From Petunia secreta (Eukaryota > Streptophyta > Magnoliopsida > Solanales > Solanaceae): DNA of 64,000 nucleotides. A model generated the notes under the pieces. That model made no database searches and was not told the DNA's origin. It saw only the letters and a list, made by a program, of their open reading frames with translations. The stretch lies in contig JARKIP010000042.1 in assembly GCA_029990175.1 (NCBI GenBank), positions 2,170,001-2,234,000 on the forward strand. The letters are read 5' to 3'. Of the stretch, positions 11,917 to 23,648 are shown piece by piece. A program made the position numbers and the translations under genes. Numbering within the stretch: the first letter of the stretch is position 1; every line of letters starts with the position of its first letter.

Positions 11917-12636
11917 TGATGACAATATTTGAATACTTTATGATACTTCCTTGTGTTTAAAAGCTCAGAAGTTTGCTCCCCCTAATTGTATGCTCCCTCT
12001 GACTTTGGGCATACCTGGAACAGGAATAATACAGAACTATACCTCGACAGAGAAGTTAGTCGACTAAAATGAAATATAGAATAAGTCGACTATGTTTAAT
12101 GAATTTTCAACAGGGCCAAACTATCATCAGCAGATTCACATAACATAGCATAATTCACATAACATAGAATAATATTTTAGCATCCATATTACAAAGCTGA
12201 AGGTAGTTCACAAAATAAAATATAAAGGAAAATAAGCACAATTATCAGTTCATAAACAAGAAATATTTCTCCCCTTTTGTCATCAACAAAAAACAGGGAA
12301 GACAAGCATAACCAACTACAAATCAATCACTGGCGCCTTCCTAGAAAGTATTTCGGGATATTGATGATGTTGGTTCCAAGGTGTCCATGCGAGAGTGGAG
12401 AGAGACAAGGCTTTTGCGGGCATCTTTGGCTACCTGGTGAAGAGAAACTCTTAGAAGGGCCACATTAGTTTTAGTCGACTTTGTGTCATCACGAGCCTTT
12501 TTAAGATTGCATTGAGAGGAGAAACAAAGATCACACAGGTCGTGAAGTTGACTTTAAGTAGCAGTAACCCAACTCAGAACATCAGAATTATCAACAGGGG
12601 CTGCAGGATTTGGTGCAGAGGGGGCAGGAGGAACCT

Positions 12637-13412
12637 CTAACTCAGGTTTCTTGATCCAAGAGTCTCTAAGGTGGACATACCCATACTAGCGAAGGCACGA
12701 GAGCTGTAGCTTTGAGAGACAGTGATTTCAGTGTGACCAGAAACAGGAACATGAAGTAATTCAATGATATGGGAGATAAGCATCCCATAGGGAAGACAAC
12801 CAGATCCATTACTGTCCATAGCACATTCATGCATGTAGTTCAGAATCCACCAAGATAACTTTAAATTTTATTTGGACATTAAGCAGTATACAACAAAGGT
12901 ATCACGCTGAACTAGAAGAATTATTTAAAGTTATTTACCACATGCACGGAGATTAGCATAGAATAACCTAACAGGATCATGATAGACTACAGGACGGTTA
13001 ATAGAGAAGAAATTTGACCAACCTTGGAAATCAAACAGAGTTTTGACATGGCAGTCTAAATTTTCCATGACATCAAGATCCACAATACGCCCAATGCAAT
13101 GCGACGAGATTTCAGGTCTTCAAATTTCTCAAGCCCATTGTCCCAAAAATTTTGGTCATTGTCAAGAGCGTTAATGGGAGTGACAACTTTTGGTTTCTTT
13201 GGAGATGGACCAGATGAGGGTTCTTGCATGGGTCGTTTTCCATATCTCTTACCAGACGGGGGAGAGATGAAGGATGCAGATTCATCATGTCGAGACATGG
13301 GTGAAGATTCGAAGGAAGCAAGATTTACAGGCGAACTAGAAGAATTATTTTTGGTGTGAATGCGAGTACTTTTTCGCACAGGCGAGGATTTGGGTTTTTG
13401 AGATTTTGCCAT
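12637..13412 (-). pseudogene. Sirevirus envelope-position ORF (putative plant transposon protein domain), frameshifted
   Basis: Starts at the ATG at 13412: MAKSQKPKSSPVRKSTRIHT, a basic, serine/proline-rich head with GKRYGKRPM and SPKKPKV. A frameshift near 13090 is needed to continue into GWSNFF...VRLFYANL. After further stops, LPYGMLISHII follows at 12770-12800. Known: this W..F...FYANL...LPYGM pattern belongs to the domain annotated as putative plant transposon protein, found downstream of pol in Sireviruses. Its role is unproven; the basic, low-complexity head suggests nucleic-acid or nuclear association rather than a membrane protein. No signal peptide or transmembrane segment is visible. 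Broken here, so not functional. Confidence 0.7.
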
Positions 13413-13700
13413 GGAAGCGGTTTTGAAGAGTTTAGAGAGAGAGAGGTAAAGAGGCGACAAAGAAAAGAAATGGAGGGTTTTATGGAGAAAGGGAATTAAG
13501 GAGTTTTTATGGAGAAGCGGGAAGGATGGGATGTGACTGACAAGTTGAAAGTAGAGGGAAAGGCAGTAATGAGCAATTTGAGTGATGTGAACACACATAA
13601 AAATGAAGTAATACTGATGGTACTAGTTTACACAAGGTAAATTAATTATGCACATAATTAGACATAGATAGATCCAAATTTATAAAATAATATGACAATT

Positions 13701-15293
13701 TTAAGTACCAATAGGATCTTTTAGAACACCTAACTTTTCCCGTAATTCACAAAACCTATCTTCATGCAAAGGTTTAGTGAAGATATCAGCCAACTGATTT
13801 TGAGTAGTAACAAATGAGATTTTAATATTTCCACATAGCACATGATCACAAATAAAATGATGCTTTATTTCTATATGCTTAGCTCTGGAATGATGCACAT
13901 GATTTTTAGAGAGACATATAGCACTTGAGTTATCACAAAATATGGACATAGGAGTAGAATTAATGTCATAATCAGTTAATTGGTAAAACATCCAAAGTAA
14001 TCGAGTGCAACAATGCCCAATTACAATATATTCAGCTTCGGTAGTGGACAAGGATACTGAACCTTGTTTCTTACTATGCCAAGAAATTAGAGATTTCCCT
14101 AAGAATTGACAAGTACCACTAGTACTTTTGCAATCATCTTTGTCACCTGCAAAGTCAGCATCTGAAAAACCTTGAAGATGAAAGTTAATAGTACGTGGAT
14201 ACCATAAACCAAAGGAAGTAGTTCCAGACAAATATTGCATTGTTCGTTTAACGGCAGTTAGGTGTGATTCTTTAGGATTAGATTAAAATCTTGCGCATTT
14301 ACACACACTAAACATTATATCTGGTTGACTTGTAGTGAGATATAGTAGAGATCCAATCATTCCATGATAGGTGGTTTTATCTACATTTTTACCTTTACTA
14401 TCAATCTCGAGATTTGTAGAGGGACTCATGGGAATTCCCATGGCTTTAGCATTGTGCATACTATATTTAGCAAGTAATTCTCTTGTGTATTTGGATTGAT
14501 TGATGAATATGCCCTTATTGTATTGCTTGATTTGCAGACCAAGAAAGAATGTGATTTCACCCATCAAACTCATCTCAAACTCATTTTGCATTATATCAGC
14601 AAATTCCTTGCATAAGACAGAGTTAGTACTTCCAAATATAATATCATCAACATATACTTGGATAAGAAGTTTCCCAATCGAGGATCGTTTAATAAATAGT
14701 GTAGTATCAATTTTACCTCGACTGAAATTATGATCTAAAAGAAAAGTACTTTGTCCTTCATACCATGCCCTTGGGGCTTGCTGTAACCCATATAAAGCTT
14801 TAGTCAACTTAAACACATGTGAAGAAAATTTCATATTTTCAAAACCATGAGGTTGTTTGACGTAAACTTCTTCTTTTATAAATCTGTTTAAAAAAGCACT
14901 TTTGACATCTATTTGAAATAATTTAAATCCTTTAAAAGATGCATAAGCAAACAGCATTCGAATAGATTCTAACCTTGCGACCGGAGCAAATGTTTCATCA
15001 TAGTCTATACCTTCTTATTGTGAATATCCTTGAACAACAAGTCTAGCTTTGTTTCTCATGACTTCTCCAGCCTCATTCAGTTTGTTTTTGAAAACCCACT
15101 TTGTTCCTATAATGGATGCATTTTGAGGTTTGGGAACAAGTGACCATACCTTATTTTTATCGAATTGAGCCAACTCTTCATTCATGGCCCTTATCCAGTT
15201 GTCATCTTTTAGTGCTTCCTCGACCTTTTTGGGCTCGATTTGAGATATAAGTGCCAGGTTTGAGCTTTGTTTCAAAGAGCCTCGTGTTGTCAT
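13701..15293 (-). pseudogene. Sirevirus reverse transcriptase - RNase H
   Basis: From 15293: WIRAMNEELAQFDKN and GTKWVFKNKL (RT start), a stop near 15015, then a 224-codon frame with QIDVKSAFLN, the catalytic YVDDIIFGS and FLGLQIKQ. A break at 14283 precedes the RNase H frame (13701-14240) with DADFAGD, STTEAEYIVIG, HIEIKHHFI and LADIFTKPL. The key residues are kept but the frame is interrupted at least twice. Confidence 0.9.
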
Positions 15294-15347
15294 TTCTTCT
15301 TGGGGATTTCCTATGATAAATTTGTGAGGGTAACCAGGCTCACTCTT

Positions 15348-15550
15348 CTATTCATTTGGAACATTTGAGACCTGATCGTCAGTTGACTTATCTGATACTA
15401 GATCATATGTTTCAATAGGCTTCTCAGTCGACTGGTTTTGATTTTCTTTTCTAGAGGACAGGGATTTTGAGTTTAACACTTCAATATCTGCAGCTTCATC
15501 TTTCTCAGGAGATTGATTAGTATCAACAAAAACAACGTGCATTGATTCTT
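15348..15550 (-). other. Integrase-RT linker of the Sirevirus
   Basis: Acidic, serine-rich coding remnant (NRRTLSVEESMHVVFVD, then EKDEAADIEVL), the usual variable stretch after integrase in this lineage. Confidence 0.6.
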
Positions 15551-16770
15551 CTACTGAAAGAGTACGCCTGTTAAACACTCTATAGGAACGACTAGTATTT
15601 GAATAACTAAGAAAAATACCTTCATCACTTCTTGGGTCGAACTTACCAAGATTGTCCTTACCGTTGTTGTGGTTGAAGCATTTGCATCCGAATGGATGAA
15701 AATAACTGATGTTGGGCCTCTTACCTTTCCAAAGTTCATAAGGAGTTTTCTTTTGAATGGGTCGAATGAGACACCTATTGAGAATCTGAACATATTGTAC
15801 TAACTGCTTCTGCCCAAAATCTGTTAGGCAATGTATGATCTAGCAACATCGTTCTTGCCATATCTTGTAAGGTTCTATTCTTCTGTTCGACCGCACCATT
15901 TTGCTGGGGAGTTCTGGGTAAGGAGAAATTGTGTGAAATACCTTGCTCATTGCAAAAGGATTCAAACATTTTGCTCTCGAACTCTTCTCCATGACCACTT
16001 CTAATGGCAGTGATAAAGTATCCCTTTTTCTCTTTGAACCTTTTTACAAAAGAACTTAAAATTCTTTTGAGCTTTATCTTTGTGAGATAAAAAGATAACC
16101 CATGTAAAACGAGAGTAATCATCAACAATAACAAATACGTACATCTTTCCTCCTATGTTGACTGTTTTGGTAGGGCCAAAGAAGTCCATGTGCAACAATT
16201 GTAGAGGTATAGAAGTAGTAACAATATCTTTTGGTTTAAAAGATGATCTAGTTTGCTTTCCCAATTGACAAGCATCGCAAACATGATTTTTCAAAATATT
16301 TAATTTTGGCAGACCAACAACTAAATCCTTTTTAGATAATTTCAAAATGAGATGCATGCTAGCATGTCCTAATTTCGTTTGCCATAACCAAGGATCAGAT
16401 AAGACTGAAGTTAAACATATGTGATTAGATGTAGATGAGACATCATTTAACTTGTATATATTGTTATCCCTAGATCCTGTGAGAATTTCATTTCCTGATG
16501 AGTCAGATAAAATGCATTTAGAAGCTTCGAACCTAACCTGATATCCAGAGTCACATAGGTGACTTATACTAAGTAAATTATGTCTTAAACTACTTACCAG
16601 AAGCACCTCATTTATGTCATATGCTTGGTTTAAGGAGATCTTGCCAACACCAATTACAATACCTTTTCTATTGTCACCAAATTTAACGAGTCTGCTGTCT
16701 ATGCTTGTGACCGATTTGAACCAATATTTTTCACCTGTCATATGTCTGGAACACCCGCTGTCTAGAATCT
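15551..16770 (-). pseudogene. Sirevirus protease motif and integrase
   Basis: ILDSGCSRHMTG (aspartic protease site, Asp codon at 16760-16762) opens a long frame. It then shows LRHNLLSISHLCD, WLWQTKLGHASMH with CDACQLGKQ (zinc finger), MDFFGPTKT (first catalytic Asp) and VDDYSRFTW (second Asp). A frame change near 16060 leads to IRSGHGEEFES, NFSLPRTPQQNGAVEQKNRT (catalytic Glu) and NRFWAEAV. A second frameshift near 15790 leads to the integrase C-terminus with FHPFGCKCFNH-type residues. Catalytic triad present, frame broken. Confidence 0.88.
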
Positions 16771-17024
16771 ATTTTCGTTTGCAAGCTCCTCTACATTGGT
16801 GTTCTTGCAAACAAATAATGATATTGATGTTTTGGTACCCAAGCTGTCTTGGTTCCTTTATGGTTAACTACATAAGAGTTCAATGAAATTTTAGGAATCC
16901 ATCTCCATTTTCTTTTGTTAGCCTTTTTAAGTCTGCATCTAGCACTAGTGTGTCCACAGTTTCCACAGTAATAGCATATAATGGGAGTTTTAGTTTCAAT
17001 TTTAGTCGGCTCACTGCTAGTGAA

Positions 17025-18379
17025 TCATAAACTACCAGGTATAGCCTCTATAGAAGCAGAAGACAAAGGAGTAGTATTTGATTTGATTGAGCTTTGACTG
17101 GTGGACTTATTAATTCCATTCAATTTGAATTCCAAATCTTGGACTTCTTGATGAAAGAAATCTCGTTCTATTTCACACACTTCAAGCTTGGTTTTCCTGG
17201 TTTCATTTTTTTTCTTTAATTTAGACAATTCCTTTAAAATACTTTTCATTTCTTCTAGTGTTGAATATAAATCCTCTTGTAAAATATAGCAATTTTCACA
17301 GTTATAGTTACGTACCTTGCTAGATTCTGCTTCGGCCATGAAACATATATTTGCTTCTTCTTCATTTTCAGATGCTTCTTCATCACTCCATGCAGGTAAA
17401 GCTTTCTTCTTGGAATTGCTCCTACGCCGCTTCTTTTTTACTTCATTGCAGTTTGCTGTGATGTGACCATTCTTACCACACTCATAGCAACGCCCATCGT
17501 TCTTGTCTTGATCATTGTTAGAATTGTTCCTGCGTGGATTAAATCTGGGCTTTCCTCTTTGTCTATTTCTTTTAAGGAGATTTGAGAAGTTTTTGACATC
17601 AATGCCCATTCCTCCACGATCTCATCATTGTCGCTTGGTGGATCTGTGTTGTCAGCACTGAAAGCAACTTCTTTTTTCTTCTCAGTGGTTTGTCATTTTC
17701 TTTGAAGGTGAGTTTTCTCACACGCAAGAAAGTCTCCTCGAAGTTCATCATATGATAGAGAATTGAGATCTCCTCCTTCAATATTAATCACTTTGGGTTG
17801 CCATATAGCTGGAAGACTTCTTAGAATTTTTCTTACTTGTTCACCATTTGTATAAACTTTTCCAAGAGACTTCAGTTCACCAATAACTTTGCTAAATCTA
17901 GCAAACATATCTTCTATAGATTCCCCTTTCTTCATTTGAAATAATTTATATTCATGGACGAGAATGTTGATTCTAGTTTCCTTTACATTACTTGTGCCCT
18001 CATATGTAACAACAAACTTATCCCACATTTCTTTGGCAGTTTCACAGCTCGAGATTTTCTCATATTCTTCACCACTGATGGCATTGTACAGAAGGTTTTG
18101 AGCTTTGGAATTCAACTGAATGATTTCTCTTTGCTCATCATTGTAATCATCAATGTCAAAAGGTACTTTGGAATCTTGTCCTTCAGGTTTCTCACCTTTG
18201 TCCAAAGGTATATCATAAGGCTCTTTAGTGATAACACACCAGACATTGAAATCAATGGATTTCACAAATGTTTCAGTTCTTACTTTCCAATGACTTAAGT
18301 GTTGTCCATTAAAGTAGGGAGGTCGAGCAATGTAAGTTCCCTCTTGAAGTAAGGCGTCAGTGATGATATGTCCAGATAT
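17025..18379 (-). pseudogene. Sirevirus gag
   Basis: The reading frame holds ARPPYFNGQHLSHWKVRTE and SIDFNVWCVITKEP, the standard Gag N-terminus. Then come AKEMWDKFVVTYEGT, the QMKKGESIEDMFARFSKVI capsid motif and LRSLPAIWQPKV. A break near 17690 is followed by the zinc knuckle CYECGKNGHITANC (near 17490), a basic run KKKRRR and a predicted coiled coil rich in E/K. The expected start codon before SGHIITDALL reads ATA (18377-18379) rather than ATG, so initiation as well as frame is lost. Confidence 0.85.
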
Positions 18380-18441
18380 GATCTTTTCTCACTTGCTGTA
18401 AAGCAAAAAATAAAAGACAAAACATAGGTGTGTGAGACCTG

Positions 18442-18452
18442 CTCTGATACCA
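18442..18452 (-). other. Primer-binding site, initiator-Met tRNA
   Basis: TGGTATCAGAG on the minus strand, two bases from the 5' LTR. Confidence 0.9.
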
Positions 18453-18454
18453 AT

Positions 18455-19436
18455 TGAAGATATAAGAGGGGGTGAATTATAATTTTAAAGCTTTTAATCC
18501 CTTTCAGTCGACTACTTTAGTCGACTAAATATGGAACAGTGGAATAAGAAATATAAGATGCAGAAAGTAAAGGACACGAGTATTTTTATACTGGTTCGGA
18601 ACTAATGTGGTTCTTAGTCCAGTCCCCTTGGATCGCAAGGGAGGTATCTCTTCAACTCTTTAGTGTTCTTCAAAGTACAACTTGAATGGTTTTCTGTCGC
18701 TAACCATCAACGAACTCAACTGGTGGATTTTGTTACTTCACTCACCACTAACGACTTAATGTTGGTTTTACAGATAATAATCAACTCACTCGACACTAAC
18801 CTTACTTTCTCTCTTGACTCTCTTTTCTTTTTCTTGTACGATGGTAGACTCTCAAGAATACAATTTTATCAAAACTAAAAGAGATTTCTAGAAAGTTGTA
18901 GGTTGCGTGATCATTTGTGAAGAGAAGTCTGTGTATTTCTATAGTCTTGAAATCTTCAGCGCACAGTCTTGCATATTTGTCATGAGTGATTTCCTTTGGT
19001 TGTGTTGAGATATTTTTCATAAAGAAGAGATATTGACCCAAGGGAGTTGATCCTCAAAAAGGTTTAGGATATCATTTTTGAGAATAATGTTAAGAGCTGA
19101 TATGGAAGTCCTGATTTTTCTTCAAAGGCTTTATGTGCCTTGATTTAGTTGATTTCTCCGGATATTCTTTCCTTCGTTGGCAGCATATTCATTCAGAGCT
19201 TGATGCCTTAATTCGTGCAGCTAAAGATCTTCTGAGATATTCCAGTGTGAATTTACTCCTTAATTTGATGCGCAATGATTTCTTTACCATATATAATATT
19301 GAGAAGCATCTCGTACTTCTTTCTTCCATATTTCATTCGTCTTGAGGGCTTTCAGTACCTACAATTGAGGATGAAAATATTAGTCGTTATACATAGGGAT
19401 TTAGCCTATTGTAATTATCAAAACAAGGAGTCAACA
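18455..19436 (-). repeat. 5' LTR of the Sirevirus
   Basis: 982 bp, TG...CA ends on the plus strand (TGAAGATATAAG to GGAGTCAACA), followed by the TTAAC target duplication. Confidence 0.9.
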
Positions 19437-19441
19437 TTAAC

Positions 19442-19947
19442 TAGCCGTTGGCAACGACTCTTTTGACCCCCTACCTGTTGTTCAACGGTCAAAAACCGTC
19501 ACTTTAACCCCTCTACCACCCCATAACCGCCTCTAAATATTTTTTTCCTATAAATACCTCATTATTTCATCATATTTTTCATACAAATCATCTAATTCTC
19601 TTAAATTCTCTACAATATTTCAATCTTGCTACTTTGGCTATTTGTTAAAATTTTACAATTAGGTTACTTTATCAAGTTTTAATTGGAGTTGCTATTAAAG
19701 TTATATTTGGCTATTTGGTGAAATTTTGAATTATTAAGTATTGGGTAAATTGGAGGCGCTACTTGATTGAAATATCAATTTGGCTATTTGTTGAAGTTTT
19801 TCGATTATCAAGTATTCAACTAATTAATTAAAGTGAAGGTTCAAGTTTCAACTTCACCTCAATTATACGGTTATATTTGGTTGGTCGTTCCTACTTCCTA
19901 CTTTTTTATAATTTTTTTCTCATATATTTATTTTATTTGCTATAATA
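19442..19947 (+). other. Leader of the hAT transposase gene
   Basis: AT-rich leader that resumes directly after the Sirevirus with TAGCCGTTGGCAACGAC and contains several related TTTGGCTATTTG(G/T)T blocks. It has a TATA-like TATAAATACC near 19550. No open frame. Confidence 0.55.
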
Positions 19948-20636
19948 ATGTCTCAAAGAGGTTCAATTAGAACTAGTGGTTGGGGCGGGCACGTGGTCGC
20001 AGGGGAAATAGGGGTAAAGATAAAGGAATTGCTGGTAGTTCTAGTCAGTTCACCCACATAGATGATTTTCAATATCATCTTGATGTTACCGCTAATAATC
20101 CACTTGATAATGATATGTTAGAAGCACAATATGGCCATCAAAGCGGGGTTAATTCAGAAGAAACACATAAATTTCTAGCTAGTCCACCTGAAGTTCAGTC
20201 TGACTTGCCTCCTATACCGCTTAAATGTAAGGAAAGATCGGAGGTGGGGAATTTGTGGAAAATAAAGTTGAACAGCAGACGGCTATATGTGGGCTTTGTC
20301 AAATGGAGTGGATTTTTAGAACTAGGGGTAATGAGTGGGACGGGTAAAATTAGGACCCACTAAGAAATAAACATCCTAAAGAATGGTCAATGTGGGCGGG
20401 GGCATATATTTAGGGACCGAACATGGGGAGTAGCGCATGATGAATCTTTGGCTACCCAAACAAAAATTAACCAAACAACAGGAGGACTTCTTACTTATGA
20501 TAAATGAAGGGGTAGGGAAAATATTGTTAAACTAGTTGCGGTCAAGGGTTTATTTTATAGTTTCTTCTACTGGTTTTATTCGTTATATTCAGTGTACATA
20601 TAATCCCTCTTATAAAGGTTTTTCAAGAACTACTGG
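19948..20636 (+). pseudogene. hAT transposase N-terminal fragment
   Basis: From ATG 19948: MSQRGSIRTSG, then a one-base shift into GRARGRRGNRGKDKG (arginine/glycine-rich nuclear-type head). A decayed BED-type zinc-finger segment (ICGLCQMEW with frameshift, HPKEW) follows at about 20285-20400. After stops, FIRYIQCTYNPSYKGFSRTT at about 20575-20636 is a conserved stretch of plant hAT transposases just upstream of the catalytic domain. Nothing of the DDE core or the C-terminal dimerisation region follows. Domain family is recognised from these motifs; the protein is clearly dead. Confidence 0.75.
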
Positions 20637-20638
20637 GT

Positions 20639-20740
20639 AGTGGATAGCGTTGAATTATGAGATTTTGATTATTACAAATCTATAGGGAAACTATTGTCGA
20701 AACTACTGAGAGATCAACTAGTAAATTGAGTTGTTCCTAA
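20639..20740. repeat. Direct repeat A, right of the hAT remnant
   Basis: Partner of 10621-10721. It starts where the transposase frame breaks off and ends GAGTTGTTCCTAA. Confidence 0.7.
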
Positions 20741-21188
20741 ATTCTAACCGTCAAAAATTTGTATTTGACTGACAATCTATTTTATGGTAAAGTGTGGAAA
20801 TAATTTTTGAAGATACTGGATTCAAATTAAGAGAATATTTAGTTACGATCTCAACAGAGGAGTGTCTTTGTGATAGTTTTGGCCTGTATATACTTACTAC
20901 CTTAATTACTTAGAACTCTTGTAGTTCAAGTTGTTCTGGAACAGATGCACACCTTCATAGAGAGAATTCAGAGAATACTTTGTGAGAAGATTGAGAGAGC
21001 AAAATTTCTGATGTTCTGGAGTACTGGAGAAACTAGAAGATACAAGCACGTTTACCAAACTCCCTTAGTTTGTTGTATGTTGTTCGTTCTATGTATTATG
21101 TTATCAAGTTGTACTTTATTTGCTTGTCTAGAAGTAAATTTTAAAAGGTATTTTGGTGTTATACACAGACTTTAGAGTTTGGCATAAC
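20741..21188. other. Unassigned intergenic stretch
   Basis: No domain, RNA gene or element end recognised. It is continuous in composition with 21737-21950, which suggests one older sequence split by the solo LTR. Confidence 0.4.
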
Positions 21189-21736
21189 TGTATTGGGTAA
21201 AAATCGACCTGGATACATGACACTTCGGTGGCATGACTCAGAGTTAGCCGAACAGATATTTACAAGTTATGGTCCGAGATAGACAATGAGATTACTGAAG
21301 TCAGCAACTGAAGAACAGAGTCTATATCATACCTCGGTGAAGTATTACCTCGGTTGATCAACAAGCTCACATCACCGAGGTCGATGATTCAGACTTCAGT
21401 AGGTCATTTCGGTTTTAGCGGAGTAACTCCCCACTACTTCAGCCCACTAACCCCACGTTCCGAGTATGTGGGATGATGACGAATTAATGGGGATCGTGGA
21501 GAAAATGGCTGATTGTTTGCCTCTCTATAATTATCACTTTATTCTTGTATTGTATCATCTAGAAATACATACTGAAACTCTGGCAAAATTTGTACTCATC
21601 CTCATATATTGGAATTTCATTATTTCTTTGTCATTTACGTTTGATTTCGCTTATTATCTCAACTTTGATACTTAGTATTGCTTGTATTCTCAACTCAAAT
21701 TTAATTTGTTGTCCTAAACCGATTTAGGCCAATACA
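21189..21736. repeat. Probable solo LTR (548 bp)
   Basis: Ends in perfect 8-bp inverted repeats TGTATTGG / CCAATACA with TG..CA termini. Flanks are ATAAC (21184-21188) and ATAAA (21737-21741), a 4/5 match for a target duplication. No primer site or polypurine tract adjoins either end and no second copy lies in the window. Orientation and family are unknown. Confidence 0.6.
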
Positions 21737-21952
21737 ATAAATTTGTAAGTCAGTACGAGCAGAAGATCTGTTGGATAGGGCTAGAGGTAATTGTGTGACT
21801 ATTAGGAATTGTAACCTGAATTGAGTCCTCATTAGTGAAAGTTTAGCCAAATCTTATATGGGTATGCTGTGATTTTAACACCTGTCGAACTAACGTCTTT
21901 TTACACATAAAAATATAGCACCCTAAAAGTCAGTATTATGTACATCACCAAA

Positions 21953-23135
21953 TATGGATAAATTACACCACATATAACTTTATGAAGTTTATTTACAAAA
22001 AATAGAGATACTTTGATTATTTTTAAAAAATAGCAATATTTTAAACATTTGTTACAAAATATAGCAAAAAATTAAAAAGTGTGGGTAAAATAAAATCTCT
22101 AACCCTAATACATCATTATCTTCCCTCTTTCTCCCTCTCTAACACACCCAACCCCTTTACATCACGTTCAAAATTTTAGTGCCAAATTGGTGTGACAAAA
22201 AGTTATTGAAGCAGCAGCCATGCCTTCATTTTGACTTACTGCCATGGATATGGAGTGGAGAACTCAAGATAAAGTGTATATAACTAAGCACAGTGCCGAC
22301 ATCCACCACCCTCAACCGCACCTATTTCTTCTACGGCTACTGGAGTAGCTAACCTTGCCATCGCCGCCTCTAACTTTGCCATCGGAATATGATGTTGTCG
22401 CCGTCGCCAAATTTATCGGAGAAGCGTGCTAATACTGCATCCAAAACAACCTGCTGCTAAAAGACGATCTCCTTTTTTACGCTGCTTCCAGATCTGAAAA
22501 GTTTTATTTTGTGATTTTCGATTTTGTATGGCAGTTGTAAAGCAACTGTATGTGAACTGTATGGCTGTTGTATCGCAACTGTATGTGAAATGTATGGCAG
22601 TTGTATGTGAATTTTATATGATTTGTATGATATATTTATCAATTGTATCGCTTTCGTATCTCGTGTATTTTGCTTATATATATGTATGTATAGTTCTTCT
22701 TCTTCCCATTCTTTTTTTTTTTTAATTTTTATGGTGATTATAATGGTGGTTATGGTGTTTTTAGTCGTTGTATATCATGTGTATGTCTATTATATATATT
22801 TTATGTATAATGGAAAAACACTTTACATACAATAAACAATTTTAAAAACAAAATGTTAAAAAAAAAAAAAAAAAAAATTGGTGGCCGGAATCCGGTGGCC
22901 GGCGACTGGCAGAAGGTGACAGCAGGGAGTTGGTGGTGCGGGTGAGGTGGTAGGGGTTGGGGCGGGGGCAGTGTGGAGGAAGAAAGGGGAAGGGATCTAT
23001 GGTTTTGTTTCCACCTTTTATATATATTTGCTACTTTTTGATAAAAAAAGTATTGCTACTTTTGAAACTCTAATAATATTGTTATTTTTATGTAAAATAG
23101 AATGTTAGTTTGTATACTTATGTAATTTAGCCATA
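21953..23135. mobile_element. TIR element without gene (MULE-like), with internal short repeats
   Basis: Outer ends are imperfect inverted repeats: TATGGATAAATTACA at left, and TATGGCTAAATTACA read inward from the right, followed on both sides by similar AT-rich blocks with AATAGCAATA. The interior has a run of related units of about 24 bp at 22525-22620 (TGTATGGCAGTTGT, GCAACTGTATGTGAA), a 20-nt A tract near 22860 and a GC-rich GGTGGCCGG block. No transposase. Superfamily is a guess from the ends and interior. Confidence 0.5.
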
Positions 23136-23648
23136 TATAATTTGAAATCCAAATACAGCACCACAGTGGAAAACCCATTGTTTCATACTTTATAAAATGA
23201 GTCAAGTCTAATCTGCATCAAAGAGGAAACTTTTTATTTCTTTGGGGGAGGTGGGAGTGAGGACTTAATTGAATTTAAAGCTTGAGGAACTAACGATGCT
23301 ATGATTGTCGTAAAGTGGCTGGAAAAGTTGAAGCAAGATGCAATCCTGGGAAGGTTAAATGACAAGATGCAAAGAAATTGGGGAAATTTGGTTAAATGAC
23401 AAATTATCTAATTTTAATGTGATGGTAATTGAATGGTAAGGTCATTTTTTAGAACTACAAAATGGGAAGGTTGCCAACTATACATATTTATTTATTTAAC
23501 AACAATTATATATCATATAAATCAATTACAACCCCCCCCCCCCCCCCTCTCTCTCTCTGTCTCTCTCTTTATTTAACAATTGTATATCACATAAATCAAT
23601 TACTCTCTATGTCTCATTTTATATGGCGGTATTTGACTGAGAACTATA
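23136..23648. other. Intergenic DNA with C-tract/CT microsatellite
   Basis: A run of about 17-18 C followed by (CT)n occupies 23531-23569, between two copies of a TTATTTAACAA...TATATCA(T/C)ATAAATCAATTAC sequence (about 23490-23529 and 23570-23602). Next to it, 23603-23640 resembles one end of the CCGTCCCAATTTAT MITE (TATATGGCGGTATTTGACT). No gene seen. Confidence 0.5.

Larger units (their letters stand above)
10936..19436 (-). mobile_element. Sirevirus-type Ty1/copia retrotransposon with a third ORF
   Basis: 8,501 bp between perfect TTAAC duplications (10931-10935, 19437-19441). LTRs are 965 and 982 bp with initiator-Met primer site. The polypurine tract is an A-run followed by GGGGGAGAT, which is a hallmark of Sireviruses. 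Gene order on the minus strand is gag, protease, integrase, RT, RNase H, then an envelope-position ORF. The LTRs differ by about 19 in the first 190 bp (hand count), so the insertion is older than the neighbouring copia copy. Confidence 0.92.
10722..20637 (+). mobile_element. hAT-type DNA transposon remnant, split by a Sirevirus
   Basis: The left end (10722-10935) starts CTAAGGGTGGCTATTGG and is full of GGACCGG/AACCGG blocks, as in plant hAT ends. The body resumes at 19437 with an untranslated leader and a transposase fragment. Removing 10936-19436 plus one TTAAC restores a continuous element. The element stops abruptly at about 20637 inside the transposase. No right terminal inverted repeat or 8-bp target duplication is visible, so the right half is missing. 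Confidence 0.75.

Noticed and set aside
20945..21175. 76-codon frame with a cysteine/leucine-rich end.
   Set aside because: No homology recognised, no conserved motif, and it lies among element debris.
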